Below are positions 8,827 through 17,954 of a stretch of DNA of 64,000 bases, in pieces; position 1 is the stretch's first letter, and every line of letters begins with the position of its first letter. Origin of the DNA: Massilia sp. UBA2604 (GTDB taxonomy: Bacteria; Pseudomonadota; Gammaproteobacteria; Burkholderiales; Burkholderiaceae_D); NCBI GenBank assembly GCA_002339265.1, contig DDKG01000362.1, positions 1 through 64,000 on the forward strand, written 5' to 3'. The translations under genes and the position numbers were made by a program. The notes beneath the pieces are model-generated. The model ran no database searches. It saw only the letters and a program-made list of their open reading frames with translations, and was not told the origin of the DNA.

Positions 8827-11542
8827 CGTCCTCGCCTTCGTCGTCACCGAACAGGTCGCGCAGCGCAACCCGGTTCAGCCTGTACACGACCTTCTCGCCA
8901 TTGGCCAACGGATCAAAGTTAGGGAAACTGAGGCTGACCGCAACCATCGGCTGCGTTCCCGCTTCCGCAGCACTCATCATCTTTTCAGCATTTTTCTCGG
9001 TCGGATCCTTTGCCTCGATGAAGGAGAGCGTCAGCAGCGGTCTGGAGCGGAACCGGCGGTACTGGTGGCCGGGCACGGCCCTTGTTTTCTGGTCCTTCTC
9101 GTTCTGCCGCAGCCAGTCCGCCTCGGCATCACGGATCTGGTCTTCAGTCATCAGCACCCGCTCGTCGCTGGCGTCGCCGACACGCTGCCTGTTGATTTTC
9201 AGGTGGGGCACATTTTTCGCGGTCTTTTCGAACTGCCGCTCGCGGCAGCGGATTTCGGCCGGCACGCCGCCATTCACCGGTACCAGCACGCCGGGCACGC
9301 CACGGCCCAGACCCTGCGGGATGCATAGATCCCATCTGTCCAGCGCTGCCTGGCCGTTTTCGGCAATGAAACGCAGCAGCGGCCGCACACCGTCCCGGGC
9401 GTCCGGCACGAACTGCATGTTCATGTTGCTGATGTCGAGGCCGGAAAGCAGTTCCGCAATCCGCGCTTTCGGAATGCCGGTCCATACGAACCGGCTGCCA
9501 GCCAGTGTGGCGGCGCCTTCGTCACGTATGAAGGCGGCAACGCGCTGCACGTTGGCGGCGTTCTGCGCCGCGACGCGCGGCAGGAAAGGCGTCTCGGCGC
9601 CCGACGCGCTGAACGAGACCGAGTGCGCAACATCCTTGCCGCTTCTCATCTTGATCTGCGCGGTCACGATCAGTGTGTCGGGATGCGCCCGGACCCGGAT
9701 GCCGAACTGCGACGGCGGCAGGCGGTTGGCGGCCATGCGCCGGAAATCGGTCCGCAGCTCCGCCACCGCTCCGGCGATGTGCGCATACCAGCTCTGGGCG
9801 TCGGCATCCATCCAGATGCGGAACAGGTCCTCATAGCCGGGCCGGTAGCCAAACCAGCGCCCCATCTGCAGCAGGGTGTCATAGGCCTTCGAGTTGCGGT
9901 AGAAGTAGCTGACGGCCAGTCCCTCGAGGGTCAGGCCGCGTGACAGCGTCAGGCCACCTACCGCAATGACGCGGCGGCCCATGCGGGTGTTCTGGTAGCG
10001 GGAATAGTCGAGTTTCTCGCCCTGTTCGGTCTTCTGGTTGACGGTCACCACCTTGATCGAAGCGACCGACTCGTGCAGGTTCTGGCGGATCGCGTCCCAC
10101 GCAATGCCGGTATCGGCGAACTCTTTGTTCCAGACCTGTTCGAGGTGCACGAGGTCCGGGTGCAGGCGCCACGAGCTGCCGGCGAGGTACTGGTGGATTT
10201 CCTGCTGCAGGCCGTACAGGAAGCTGCGGATCCTTTCCGAGACGCGCGACTGTACGTCGGTGAACCGGCTGACATTGACCAGCATCGAGCGGTGCCGCAG
10301 TTCCTCGCCGCGCAGGTCACGCACTGCGCAGCCCAGCAGGAACACCCTGACCGCCTCCTTCAGGCTGTCCGGCAGCGCGGGGACGGAATGGTCCTTTTTG
10401 TGCACGTAAGGGAAACTGGATTCGGCGTCGTTGATGTCGCGCAGCTGGTGATGGTGCTTCCCGTCCTCCAGAAAAATGCTGGCGGCGCCGATGTAGTGCG
10501 ACGGCGAATTCAGGCTGTAGATGAAATTCGACGGGAACAGGTCGGTTTCATTGTCCGGATTGATGAACACGTTCGCGAACGGGGTCGCGGTATAGGCCAC
10601 GTACGACGAGCGGGCAAACTTCGCGATGATGCCGCGGATGAGGCGGTTGATCGTGGCCGGTTCCTGCCCCTCTTTCCGCACGTTGACGGAGGCGTTGTCA
10701 GCCTCGTCGTCGACGATCAGTATAGGCAGCTGGTGGGTGTCGTGTCCGGACTGCTTGAGCTGGGCGTCCAGCCAGGCCGTCAGGTTCTCTAGCGGCGCCT
10801 TGTTCTTTTTCATGACGAACAGCAGCGGCTCGCTGATGTTGGCCAGCGGGATTCCGCCGAGGATCTTCGCGTTATTCGTCAGGAAATCGAAGTCGACCGA
10901 GGTCAGTACGTTGGCCGAGCGCTTTCTGTATTTTCCGGCGCCGATCGGATCGGCGCTGCGGCTGTTGCCGAATACGTCGCGGCTGTCGCGGCCGACAAAG
11001 CCCAGGTCGAGACGTTCCTGGGTCTGTCGCCGCAGGTCCTCGATCATGCCGGTCAGCAGGACGATGACGCGGTAACCGGCATCAGCCGCCTTGGCGATCA
11101 GTCCGCTGTAGCTGGCGGTCTTGCCCGACTGGACGTCGCCCATCACGAGGCCACGCAGGCTCCACGCACCTTCCCAGGCCGGGTTGCCGCACTCCGTCAG
11201 GATGTTGTCGGTGTCCTCGTCGAGTACCCGCACCACATCGCGGTTCCAGCCCTGGCTGGCTAGCAGCCGGGTATAGCTGTCCCAGTAGTTCCACGTGATT
11301 TCACCCTTCGCGTCCGACACCCATGGCGAGAAGCTGCTTTCCCGGACCACCTCGCCGACCGTCATACGGATGCCGATCGTCGACTCGAGCTTCCTGCGCA
11401 CGCCCCGCAGTCCATCCTGCCCGAGCCCGGGATCGAGCATCGCCAGCCGGCCAAGGACGTCCTCCAGCAGGGTGTCGGTAAGCGGACGGCCGTTGATGAT
11501 GCCCATGGCAATCCCGACGTGATCGAATGCGAAACCGTTCAT
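8813..11542 (-). CDS. Z1 domain protein, SF2 helicase-like
   Basis: The protein has 909 residues. ATG 11542 shares one base with the stop of the upstream ATPase gene (TGATG), indicating coupling. Helicase-like motifs are visible: Walker A GDVQSGKT near residue 134, the DDEAD box (LIVDDEADNASVN) near 280, YTATPFANV, and the motif V/VI region GGLTLSRGLTLEGL with LQMGRWFGYR. This is the classical Z1 architecture. It probably translocates on or remodels DNA together with the GHKL ATPase in a restriction-type defence. A partial paralogue lies at 1-888. The C-terminal region after about residue 650 carries the Z1-specific part. Confidence 0.85.
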   Translation of the reverse strand: MNGFAFDHVGIAMGIINGRPLTDTLLEDVLGRLAMLDPGLGQDGLRGVRRKLESTIGIRMTVGEVVRESSFSPWVSDAKGEITWNYWDSYTRLLASQGWNRDVVRVLDEDTDNILTECGNPAWEGAWSLRGLVMGDVQSGKTASYSGLIAKAADAGYRVIVLLTGMIEDLRRQTQERLDLGFVGRDSRDVFGNSRSADPIGAGKYRKRSANVLTSVDFDFLTNNAKILGGIPLANISEPLLFVMKKNKAPLENLTAWLDAQLKQSGHDTHQLPILIVDDEADNASVNVRKEGQEPATINRLIRGIIAKFARSSYVAYTATPFANVFINPDNETDLFPSNFIYSLNSPSHYIGAASIFLEDGKHHHQLRDINDAESSFPYVHKKDHSVPALPDSLKEAVRVFLLGCAVRDLRGEELRHRSMLVNVSRFTDVQSRVSERIRSFLYGLQQEIHQYLAGSSWRLHPDLVHLEQVWNKEFADTGIAWDAIRQNLHESVASIKVVTVNQKTEQGEKLDYSRYQNTRMGRRVIAVGGLTLSRGLTLEGLAVSYFYRNSKAYDTLLQMGRWFGYRPGYEDLFRIWMDADAQSWYAHIAGAVAELRTDFRRMAANRLPPSQFGIRVRAHPDTLIVTAQIKMRSGKDVAHSVSFSASGAETPFLPRVAAQNAANVQRVAAFIRDEGAATLAGSRFVWTGIPKARIAELLSGLDISNMNMQFVPDARDGVRPLLRFIAENGQAALDRWDLCIPQGLGRGVPGVLVPVNGGVPAEIRCRERQFEKTAKNVPHLKINRQRVGDASDERVLMTEDQIRDAEADWLRQNEKDQKTRAVPGHQYRRFRSRPLLTLSFIEAKDPTEKNAEKMMSAAEAGTQPMVAVSLSFPNFDPLANGEKVVYRLNRVALRDLFGDDEGEDDDTD

Positions 11543-12990
11543 CAGGCAAGCTCCTTCCGGATCTGTTCGTGGTACTGGGGAAAACGCGCAACCGGATCCA
11601 GCGACAGGACGGTGTCCAGACCGAGTCCGGTGACTTCCATCATTCTTGCGGCCAGCGCCGCCGTCTCCGCATACTGTGCCGGCTGCCCCGCGCCACGGCC
11701 GTCGCTGCACATATCCGAGTAGATCGATTCCAGTGGCAGCGCCGCAGCGGCGAGGTCGAGAACCTGCTGCAGCGCGTTCTGGGCAGCAGCGTCCAAGCCG
11801 TCCGAAAGGTGGCGGATGGCCGGGTGGTCCGGATTGAGCTGGTAGCGGAAACGGCCGCGTGACGGCTCGATCCTGTCCCAGAGCGGGACAAATCCCGCCT
11901 TCTGCCTCTGCCGGCGCCCGGGGTAGGTGATTGTGTTGCGGCTGGTTCCTGAAAAATGCGGGATGAGGTCGCGCAGTCGGTCGCGGATCACGTCCGGCGG
12001 GTAGGCGGCCGACTTTTTGATGTCGAGTGCCCACAGGTGGTCGAGGGTATTCGGGATGTCCACCTGGACGCGGGTCAGCTTGTAGAACTCCTCTTTCGGC
12101 ACCAGTCGAAACCAGGTACCCCAGATCACCAGTCTTCGGTTCCGGTACACATAAAAACCCTGCCTGCTGCGCAGGCCTTCACGGCCGCCGGCCTTGTCCG
12201 CCTCATCAGCGTCGAGATGGCTCATGTGGGGCAGGACATAAGGCTGTACGCTGATCCGCTCGCCGTCGACGCGGATCTCCTGACCTTCGAGCGGCTGGGT
12301 GAAGCTGTTGTCCTTCAGGAACGGGTCGAGCGCCTTCAGCTTCACGCCATTGATCCGGATGTTCACCGGCGCAAAGGTGCCTTCGCGCCGGGTATAGCGG
12401 TGAAATACGAACGACAGGTGGCTGTGCAGGTCCGCCATCCGCACCGTCATCTCTTCGGCAGGACGGGCCGAGCCCGACATCAGCCGGTCGAGCGACTGCC
12501 AGACCACGAGCGTACCGCTTGCCAGTGCCACCAGTTCCGCATACAGCGGCAGGTTCTTTAGTTCCTTCGGCGACGGTACGACGACTACCCAGCGGTTCTC
12601 CTGCTGGACGACATCCAGATCCCAGCAGCGGGCGTGCACCTGACCACCCTGGCTGCTGACCACCGTCAGGCGCCGGCACTGCGACAGCGATGCAGTCTTC
12701 AGGCCAAGGCCGAAACGCCCGAGATCCAGCGCGGAACGGGCATCAGTGGGGTTGCGGCTGCCGTGGCGCATGGCGCTGGTCAGTTCCGCGGCATCCATGC
12801 CGTGTCCGTTGTCAAGCAGCGCCACGAACGGCTCGCCTGCCGCATCGTATTCGATGCTGATTGCCGATGCGCCGGCGGAGATGCTGTTGTCGATGAGATC
12901 GGCAAGCGCGGTTTCGGGCGTGTAACCGATTGCACGCATGGATTCGATCAGGCTTACCGGATCGGGAAGCACTTCCAGAATTTCAGGCAA
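11542..12990 (-). CDS. GHKL ATPase (Hsp90/MORC-like), first gene of minus operon
   Basis: The protein has 482 residues with textbook GHKL motifs: DLIDNSISAGA (about 36-46), LLDNGHGMD (about 59-66) and GRFGLGLKTASLS (about 95-107). TTG 12990 is used as start; AGGAA lies about 8 nt upstream and no in-frame ATG precedes the ATPase domain. These MutL/MORC-like ATPases head restriction-related operons with Z1, PD-(D/E)XK and AIPR genes, exactly the order seen here. It is much closer to the family consensus than the ATPase at 898-3042. A DNA methyltransferase often accompanies such operons but none is present upstream on this strand. Confidence 0.85.
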   Translation of the reverse strand: MPEILEVLPDPVSLIESMRAIGYTPETALADLIDNSISAGASAISIEYDAAGEPFVALLDNGHGMDAAELTSAMRHGSRNPTDARSALDLGRFGLGLKTASLSQCRRLTVVSSQGGQVHARCWDLDVVQQENRWVVVVPSPKELKNLPLYAELVALASGTLVVWQSLDRLMSGSARPAEEMTVRMADLHSHLSFVFHRYTRREGTFAPVNIRINGVKLKALDPFLKDNSFTQPLEGQEIRVDGERISVQPYVLPHMSHLDADEADKAGGREGLRSRQGFYVYRNRRLVIWGTWFRLVPKEEFYKLTRVQVDIPNTLDHLWALDIKKSAAYPPDVIRDRLRDLIPHFSGTSRNTITYPGRRQRQKAGFVPLWDRIEPSRGRFRYQLNPDHPAIRHLSDGLDAAAQNALQQVLDLAAAALPLESIYSDMCSDGRGAGQPAQYAETAALAARMMEVTGLGLDTVLSLDPVARFPQYHEQIRKELA

Positions 12991-13551
12991 GGGGGATGTT
13001 CCTGCAAAGGTAAAGGTATGGATTACGGAAGGTCGTCATGGTCTCTCCATCACGGCTTTCCGGCGACGTCACGGATCGGCGGGTATGAGGTGCCGAAACC
13101 ATAATGCGTACGGAGCGGTTCGACTGCTGTGATGGCGAGGTCTTGGATGACATAGGCACGCTGCCGGAAAGCAACTGCAGTTTTTCCTAAAGATAATAGA
13201 ACGTTCTTGATTTCATGACAAGTTATTCAGCGTGGCTGTCGCAAAACTGGAGCTGCTGACCGGCCCCTAGCAGAGCTCCCTTCTTGAACTGTGCTTGTCC
13301 GGCTGTTTCTGTCACAGAGACATAAGTCTCGGGTAATGAAGCGACGGGCACTGTCGCGTTGCATCGCATACGCGCCCCCGTACAAAGGATGAACACAATG
13401 GCGCCGGATAGCCTGCTAGTGCCTGTTCAGTGTGCACTGGCTGCCGGGACCGTGTTCAATGCCGGCAGTGGCAGTTAGACGAGAAAAATTTGGAATGGGG
13501 GCTGACCGCGTATATTCTTGCGGCTAACAGAAAAATTAGCTTCTCTGACCA
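12991..13551. other. Intergenic region upstream of the minus Z1 operon
   Basis: This 561-bp region separates the minus operon from the plus-strand gene at 13552, so it should hold promoters in both directions. A weak sigma-70-like pair, TTGGAA (13490-13495) and TATATT (13511-13516) with a 15-bp spacer, precedes the plus gene. A 26-codon frame (13399-13479) follows an AAAGGATG sequence but has no other support. No tRNA or repeat was seen. Confidence 0.35.
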
Positions 13552-14787
13552 ATGACTCACAGTGTCGCTTCGGCCATTCCTGGCGCGGACGTAAAGTCCG
13601 CGATCTCTCCGCAGACGATGCAGGATCTTGCATCAGGATTCGATACTGGCCGGCTGCGCCATGACGACCATGAGGACGTCAGGGCCCAGCTCGCTCTGGA
13701 GGGCAAACGCCGTGTCGACGGTCTGGTTTTCGAAAAGCTGTTTCAGCGACGGCTGCTGGCCGTCAGCAGTGAACGGCAGGATCTGGTCGTAACAACTGGC
13801 TGGCATATCGGATACGACGACGACGGCATCGCCGCATACTGGTTCCGCCTGCAGAAAGATGAAGCTGACTGGAATGCCTGCGACGAAGCGGTAGCCGGAC
13901 GTGTGCTCGCAGACGGTAAGTCGGCGGGGTTGCCGGCACCAGAGGTCGTACAGGTGCGGTTCGACATGCAGCGAAACGGTTTTCTGGGGCGGATGTATGG
14001 CAGCGGGAAGTCAAGCGCCTACAATGCGCTTTCGAAAATACTCGATACGCTCCCACGGAAGAAAGCCGGCGGCCAACCACGCTCCATGGACGCGCCCGCC
14101 GGCCTCTGCGCACCAGCTGTGACGAAGCTTGCTGCAATGGATGTGGAAGATATGGCATGGCTGTCGGTCCAGCGCAGGTTTTTCAACTGTGTGCTTGGCG
14201 CTGCACTCGGTGCGGATCCCGCCGACATTTATGCCTTCGTGCTGAATTCACGGGCGGAGCTGAGGCAGGTCGAGTTCAAGCCGAAGTATCCGTCCCGTAC
14301 TTATGCCCTCACAATTGACAGGTATCCGCATGTAGGAACTGTTGACCTCATGACAAAGCTGGGTATTACCCCGCTGCTGGTGCTGTTGGTCGCGCCATTC
14401 TGGACAAAAGAAGGCGAGCCCGTTCTGTGGCTCAACACAGTTTCCACTCATAACCGATGGAGGTGGCTAGCAGCCGTCCTGGGAGGGCCCGGGACCTATG
14501 CCTGTGAAGATTCTGAAGGCGGCGCACAGGGTGAGCCGGCACCCGACGGGCACACGGTAACGCAGACGTCAGACAGGGATAGTGGTCACCGCGGCCTCGT
14601 ACGGAGGCAGTGGGCAGTGAGCTGGGAGCGCCTGCGCCTTTTGCACGAGGGGCTGCGGCTTGGGCAGAAAGGGGGAGCTACGCTGGCAGCGATACTGGAC
14701 TATGGTCATACTGATGGCCTGCCCGTTATCAGCGGGGACGATCTGGCCAGTTTGAAGCTCCCTGTAACCTACAGGTATTCCACCTGA
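13552..14787 (+). CDS. Unknown 411-residue protein, possible nuclease fold
   Basis: I do not recognise the family. The start is ATG 13552. There is no signal peptide. The segment RQVEFKPKYPS around residues 240-250 contains an E-x-K with an Asp about 18 residues upstream, followed by hydrophobic strands (LLVLLVAPFW). This arrangement can occur in PD-(D/E)XK folds, but it is weak evidence. GRMYGSGKSS near residue 145 resembles a P-loop yet has the wrong spacing. It stands alone between the minus Z1 operon and another orphan, on the same strand as the latter. It is probably an accessory defence-island gene. Confidence 0.55.
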   Translation: MTHSVASAIPGADVKSAISPQTMQDLASGFDTGRLRHDDHEDVRAQLALEGKRRVDGLVFEKLFQRRLLAVSSERQDLVVTTGWHIGYDDDGIAAYWFRLQKDEADWNACDEAVAGRVLADGKSAGLPAPEVVQVRFDMQRNGFLGRMYGSGKSSAYNALSKILDTLPRKKAGGQPRSMDAPAGLCAPAVTKLAAMDVEDMAWLSVQRRFFNCVLGAALGADPADIYAFVLNSRAELRQVEFKPKYPSRTYALTIDRYPHVGTVDLMTKLGITPLLVLLVAPFWTKEGEPVLWLNTVSTHNRWRWLAAVLGGPGTYACEDSEGGAQGEPAPDGHTVTQTSDRDSGHRGLVRRQWAVSWERLRLLHEGLRLGQKGGATLAAILDYGHTDGLPVISGDDLASLKLPVTYRYST

Positions 14788-14942
14788 CGCCAGTGATTGG
14801 CAGTGTCGGGGAATGTTCTAGAGCCTTAGAGGCTGACTGTTTCAAATGTTTCAGATTCTGTTGTCTTGCTGGCAGTCCGCATCGACAATGATTTCCGTTT
14901 GGATAGTGAATTTTCAACCAGCACTGAAGAGGCAGATGACCC

Positions 14943-15503
14943 ATGACAGCAAAGCCGGCCCGAAGAATCGTGTTAATGGCCCTGCCACGGCCACAGAAGC
15001 CCGCATCACCCCGTCGGCCATCCGCTACGGCAGCGCAGCACAGGAACGCCACGCCGGACGCTGCCCCTGACGCTCCCACGTTTGGTCTCATGCTCGCGCT
15101 CGAAGATTTACAGGTTCTGGCAGGCCATGTGTCTGCCCTCCTGGATGACGCGGCATTGAATGACATCGGGATAGGAAGCTGGCTGGGTGAGCTGGACAAT
15201 GTTCTGGGCGCCATTAGAAGCGCGATTGGAAAAGGCTGGATCATTTCCAGGGAGGATCTGAGCATTGAGGATGAGGGCGCAGCGGATCTGCATGAAGTAC
15301 TGGCGCGACGCCCTTCCGCGGAAGATGTCGATTGGCCGGAGACAGGCCAGAGCCGGCTGCTCGTCAGGCTGGTCGATTACTGGCTTGATCAGATTGGCGA
15401 ACGTGGCCATTCGCTCCTGCATCTTCTGATTGGCGCTGACGATGTGCTCGAGGCGGCCAGATCGCTCACAGCGCTCGGTGGCATCCGCTATCCGTTCCGG
15501 TGA
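14943..15503 (+). CDS. Unknown 186-residue protein
   Basis: The start is ATG 14943 behind GAAGAGG (14926-14932). The first 45 residues are Ala/Pro/Arg-rich and probably disordered. The rest is predicted to be helical (LALEDLQVLAGHVSALL and LLVRLVDYWLDQIG). No known motif is visible. It lies 155 bp after the previous orphan on the same strand and may share its transcript. The stop falls inside a 9-bp inverted repeat (CCGGTGATC 15497-15505 and GATCACCGG 15533-15541). Confidence 0.5.
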   Translation: MTAKPARRIVLMALPRPQKPASPRRPSATAAQHRNATPDAAPDAPTFGLMLALEDLQVLAGHVSALLDDAALNDIGIGSWLGELDNVLGAIRSAIGKGWIISREDLSIEDEGAADLHEVLARRPSAEDVDWPETGQSRLLVRLVDYWLDQIGERGHSLLHLLIGADDVLEAARSLTALGGIRYPFR

Positions 15504-15905
15504 TCCCGTCCTTCGCCCTGATACGGAGGTGAGATCACCGGTCTACGCTGGCATCGCTGACGGGGCAAAAGGGCAGGGCGATTTATTTCCGGGAAATCAG
15601 GCGGCAACGTCCGTTGACCCGGATAGTCAATATCCGGGAGAGGCCTGACGGCGCTGGAGCATAAGCTGCAGGGGACACTGGCGCACGCCGCTGACAGCAT
15701 GGCCGCTGCCGCACGCCGAAGGGTAACTGGAGGAGCTCCCCCGCGTGGGGAGCCAGCATGAACATAGTTCGGAGCCGTATGAAATTCGATAAGGACCGCT
15801 CTCTTGACGTGCACCGCCATCCGGCACTGTGTGGAGCAGTGTCGTGGTGCCGGAAGTGACCTGCAGACATGTCGGGAACACAGACTGTTTTTGGGAGCAG
15901 CATCG
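15504..15905. other. Intergenic region with short palindromes
   Basis: These 402 bp hold no convincing gene. Two hairpins stand out: CCCGGATA/TATCCGGG (15618-15638) with a 5-nt loop, and GCTCCCC/GGGGAGC (15735-15753) with a 5-nt loop. Neither is followed by a T tract. Their role is unknown. Confidence 0.4.
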
Positions 15906-16391
15906 ATGGCTGAAGCACTGAAAGAACCGCTGGAATTTGTCTTTTTGTGGTGGTCCGACAGCGATCACGGGGTGATCCTCACCAGGGCATACCACACGCT
16001 GGTAAGCAGGTTTCACCTCGCGCGCGGAACCGCACGCACATGGGGAGAATTCCTCGACATGTTAGGCGAGGACGCAGACTACCTTGAGGACTTCATGCAG
16101 TCCGACGAAACCGAACCGCAGGACGGGGATCTGCTTGGGAACCTCCACGGGGTCTGGGTGCTGGATGATGCCGAATTTCCGCTTACCCAGTGCGCACAGG
16201 AGAGTTTTCAGTTCTACGGGCATCATTTTCCGGAGTGCGAAGGAACCGTCACGATCCGCACTGAATATGGCATGGCACTGCGGCTTTTTCCGAAAAACGC
16301 CTACCTTGCCCTCAAGGACCATATGGCGAAACTGGGGCACCGCATGTCCGAAGAGGTGGCGACGTTCCCGATGCACATCTACCCGTACTAG
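15906..16391 (+). CDS. Unknown acidic 161-residue protein
   Basis: ATG 15906 is preceded by GGGAG (15893-15897). The protein is rich in Asp and Glu in its middle (about residues 45-75, including EDADYLEDF and ETEPQDGDLL) and has no membrane segment. Nothing identifies the family. Small acidic proteins in such islands may be antitoxins, inhibitors or DNA mimics, but there is no specific evidence here. The gene converges on the 16473-17684 gene with 81 bp between stops; a short GC hairpin (CCCGG CGG CCGGG) lies just after the stop. Confidence 0.5.
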   Translation: MAEALKEPLEFVFLWWSDSDHGVILTRAYHTLVSRFHLARGTARTWGEFLDMLGEDADYLEDFMQSDETEPQDGDLLGNLHGVWVLDDAEFPLTQCAQESFQFYGHHFPECEGTVTIRTEYGMALRLFPKNAYLALKDHMAKLGHRMSEEVATFPMHIYPY

Positions 16392-16472
16392 ATCTCCCGG
16401 CGGCCGGGCGGGAAATGTTAAGTCCGCACCCGGGTACGCTGCCGTCACCGTCATGATGCCGGTACAGGGATT

Positions 16473-17684
16473 TCAGACCGGATCTTTTGCCAGTTCCGGA
16501 AACGCGCGGTCAGCCTGCCGCGTATCCGCTGCAGGGCCTGCCGGGGTGACCTTGCTGTAGGGTCCTCCCTGTGCGTGTTCACCCGCGTGCCCGTCTTCTG
16601 CGGGGAGAAATATGTAACAGCCGCCGGTTTCCAGGTCGGCGCCGAGCCGGGCCACGAATTCCTGCTGCTGGCCCGGCAGCAGGTCATGTTCGGCAAAATA
16701 GGCATACTGGGACACATAGCCCTGCAGGATACGGTCGCGGGCACAGAATTTCCTGACGAGTTCAGTCCCCAGCCTGTCGGTGGTGCCAAGGCCGAAGCGG
16801 GGCAGCCGGAAACCTGCGGACTGTTCCCGCAGCGCGTCGATCCAGTCGATGCCGTGCTGTGTCCCGTGCGCGAAATCCAGCCAGTCGACCAGCTCCGCCG
16901 TCTTCACGGTGCCGTAAGCCGGCGTCAGGAAACGTTCCGGGCTGGCGAGAATGACTTCGGTGCTGATGCGGCGCGCGCTGGACAGCCATAGCTGATAGGT
17001 CGTTTCTAGCTCGGCAGCGGCAGCTGCCTGCATACCGAGCTCGGCAGTGCACAGCGCATGGGCGAGGGCGGTTACCGAAAAGTACTCCTCCACCGCCAGG
17101 AACTCCTCGACGGTACGGACCGTCTCCAGCTGCCCGCGGTAGCGCTGGTGGATGGAGCCAACTGTCTGGCGCGCATTCACAAGAAGGGGAATACGGATTT
17201 TCTCGTCCTGGCCGGGCGGGAGCATCGCGAGCGTCTGCAGTGCACTGCCCAGCGATGCCCGTTCCTGCGAAGCGAGGAATGTGTGAATCGCCCTGATCTC
17301 CTTCGCCAGCTCACCAAGCTTCCTGTCCAGACGGCCGAGCCGGCTGGACAGGAACGCGAAACCGCCAACGCTTGCGGCGAGCGTAAGTCCTGACAGCAGA
17401 GCGGTACTCTGTGCAAGGCTTACCAGCTGCGCGGTTACCGCCTCGATCGAGGCGACCGACCTGCCAATCCGGTACAGCTGGGTCATGTTGACGACTTCAG
17501 CAGCGGCGGACAACGGAGTGACGCTGGCAATGCTGGCGCCGCTGTTGATCAGGTGGGCGACAATCTGCCCCGACGGATTGCGCACGACTCCGCCGCAGAC
17601 CTGGTATGCGCCCGTAAGGATGCCGGCAAGGCAGTGGTCCGGGATAGTACGTGAAAGGACGAGACCGGGCAGTTCTGTGAGCAT
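16473..17684 (-). CDS. Unknown protein with a hydrophobic helix and helical C-terminal domain
   Basis: The protein has 403 residues from ATG 17684. One hydrophobic helix (LLSGLTLAASVGGFAFL, about residues 95-111) is followed by a charged helix (RLGRLDRKLGELAKEIRAI) that looks like a coiled coil next to a membrane. The remaining 280 residues appear helical without a recognised motif. It could be a membrane-anchored sensor or effector. It is the only minus-strand gene in this orphan stretch, and its promoter probably lies in the AT-rich patch near 17729. Confidence 0.5.
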   Translation of the reverse strand: MLTELPGLVLSRTIPDHCLAGILTGAYQVCGGVVRNPSGQIVAHLINSGASIASVTPLSAAAEVVNMTQLYRIGRSVASIEAVTAQLVSLAQSTALLSGLTLAASVGGFAFLSSRLGRLDRKLGELAKEIRAIHTFLASQERASLGSALQTLAMLPPGQDEKIRIPLLVNARQTVGSIHQRYRGQLETVRTVEEFLAVEEYFSVTALAHALCTAELGMQAAAAAELETTYQLWLSSARRISTEVILASPERFLTPAYGTVKTAELVDWLDFAHGTQHGIDWIDALREQSAGFRLPRFGLGTTDRLGTELVRKFCARDRILQGYVSQYAYFAEHDLLPGQQQEFVARLGADLETGGCYIFLPAEDGHAGEHAQGGPYSKVTPAGPAADTRQADRAFPELAKDPV

Positions 17685-17723
17685 GGTATGGCGGGGCTGG
17701 ATATGGCAGGGCGCAATTGCTAG

Positions 17724-17751
17724 TCGACATTATATTGTTAAAATGTATGAT
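17724..17751 (+). promoter_or_regulatory. AT-rich candidate promoter region, possibly bidirectional
   Basis: On the plus strand TCGACA (17724-17729) and TATGAT (17746-17751) have a 16-bp spacer. On the minus strand a perfect TATAAT lies at 17734-17729, 45 bp upstream of the 17684 start, but without a clear -35. The plus gene starts 200 bp away. This is a pattern match only. Confidence 0.3.
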
Positions 17752-17954
17752 GCCGGCGTTGAAATGGTATTTATCGTTACGCTGACTTGCTCCGGTCTGT
17801 GTTTCTGATATAAGACCTATCTGAGATTCCCTTGTAGTACAAGGCATGTAATGGGCCGATTGCGTATCGACAGGGCATGCTATCGTCACTTGATCGAGAA
17901 TTGCGTTGTGCCAGATATTCAGCTGCGCCGCAGTTACACTTGAAGTAAGAACAC

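Noticed and set aside
13399-13479. 26-codon frame behind AAAGGATG
   Set aside because: It is too short and featureless to support as a gene.
13979-14015. P-loop in the 411-residue orphan
   Set aside because: GRMYGSGKSS has the wrong spacing for GxxxxGK(S/T) and lacks a Walker B partner.
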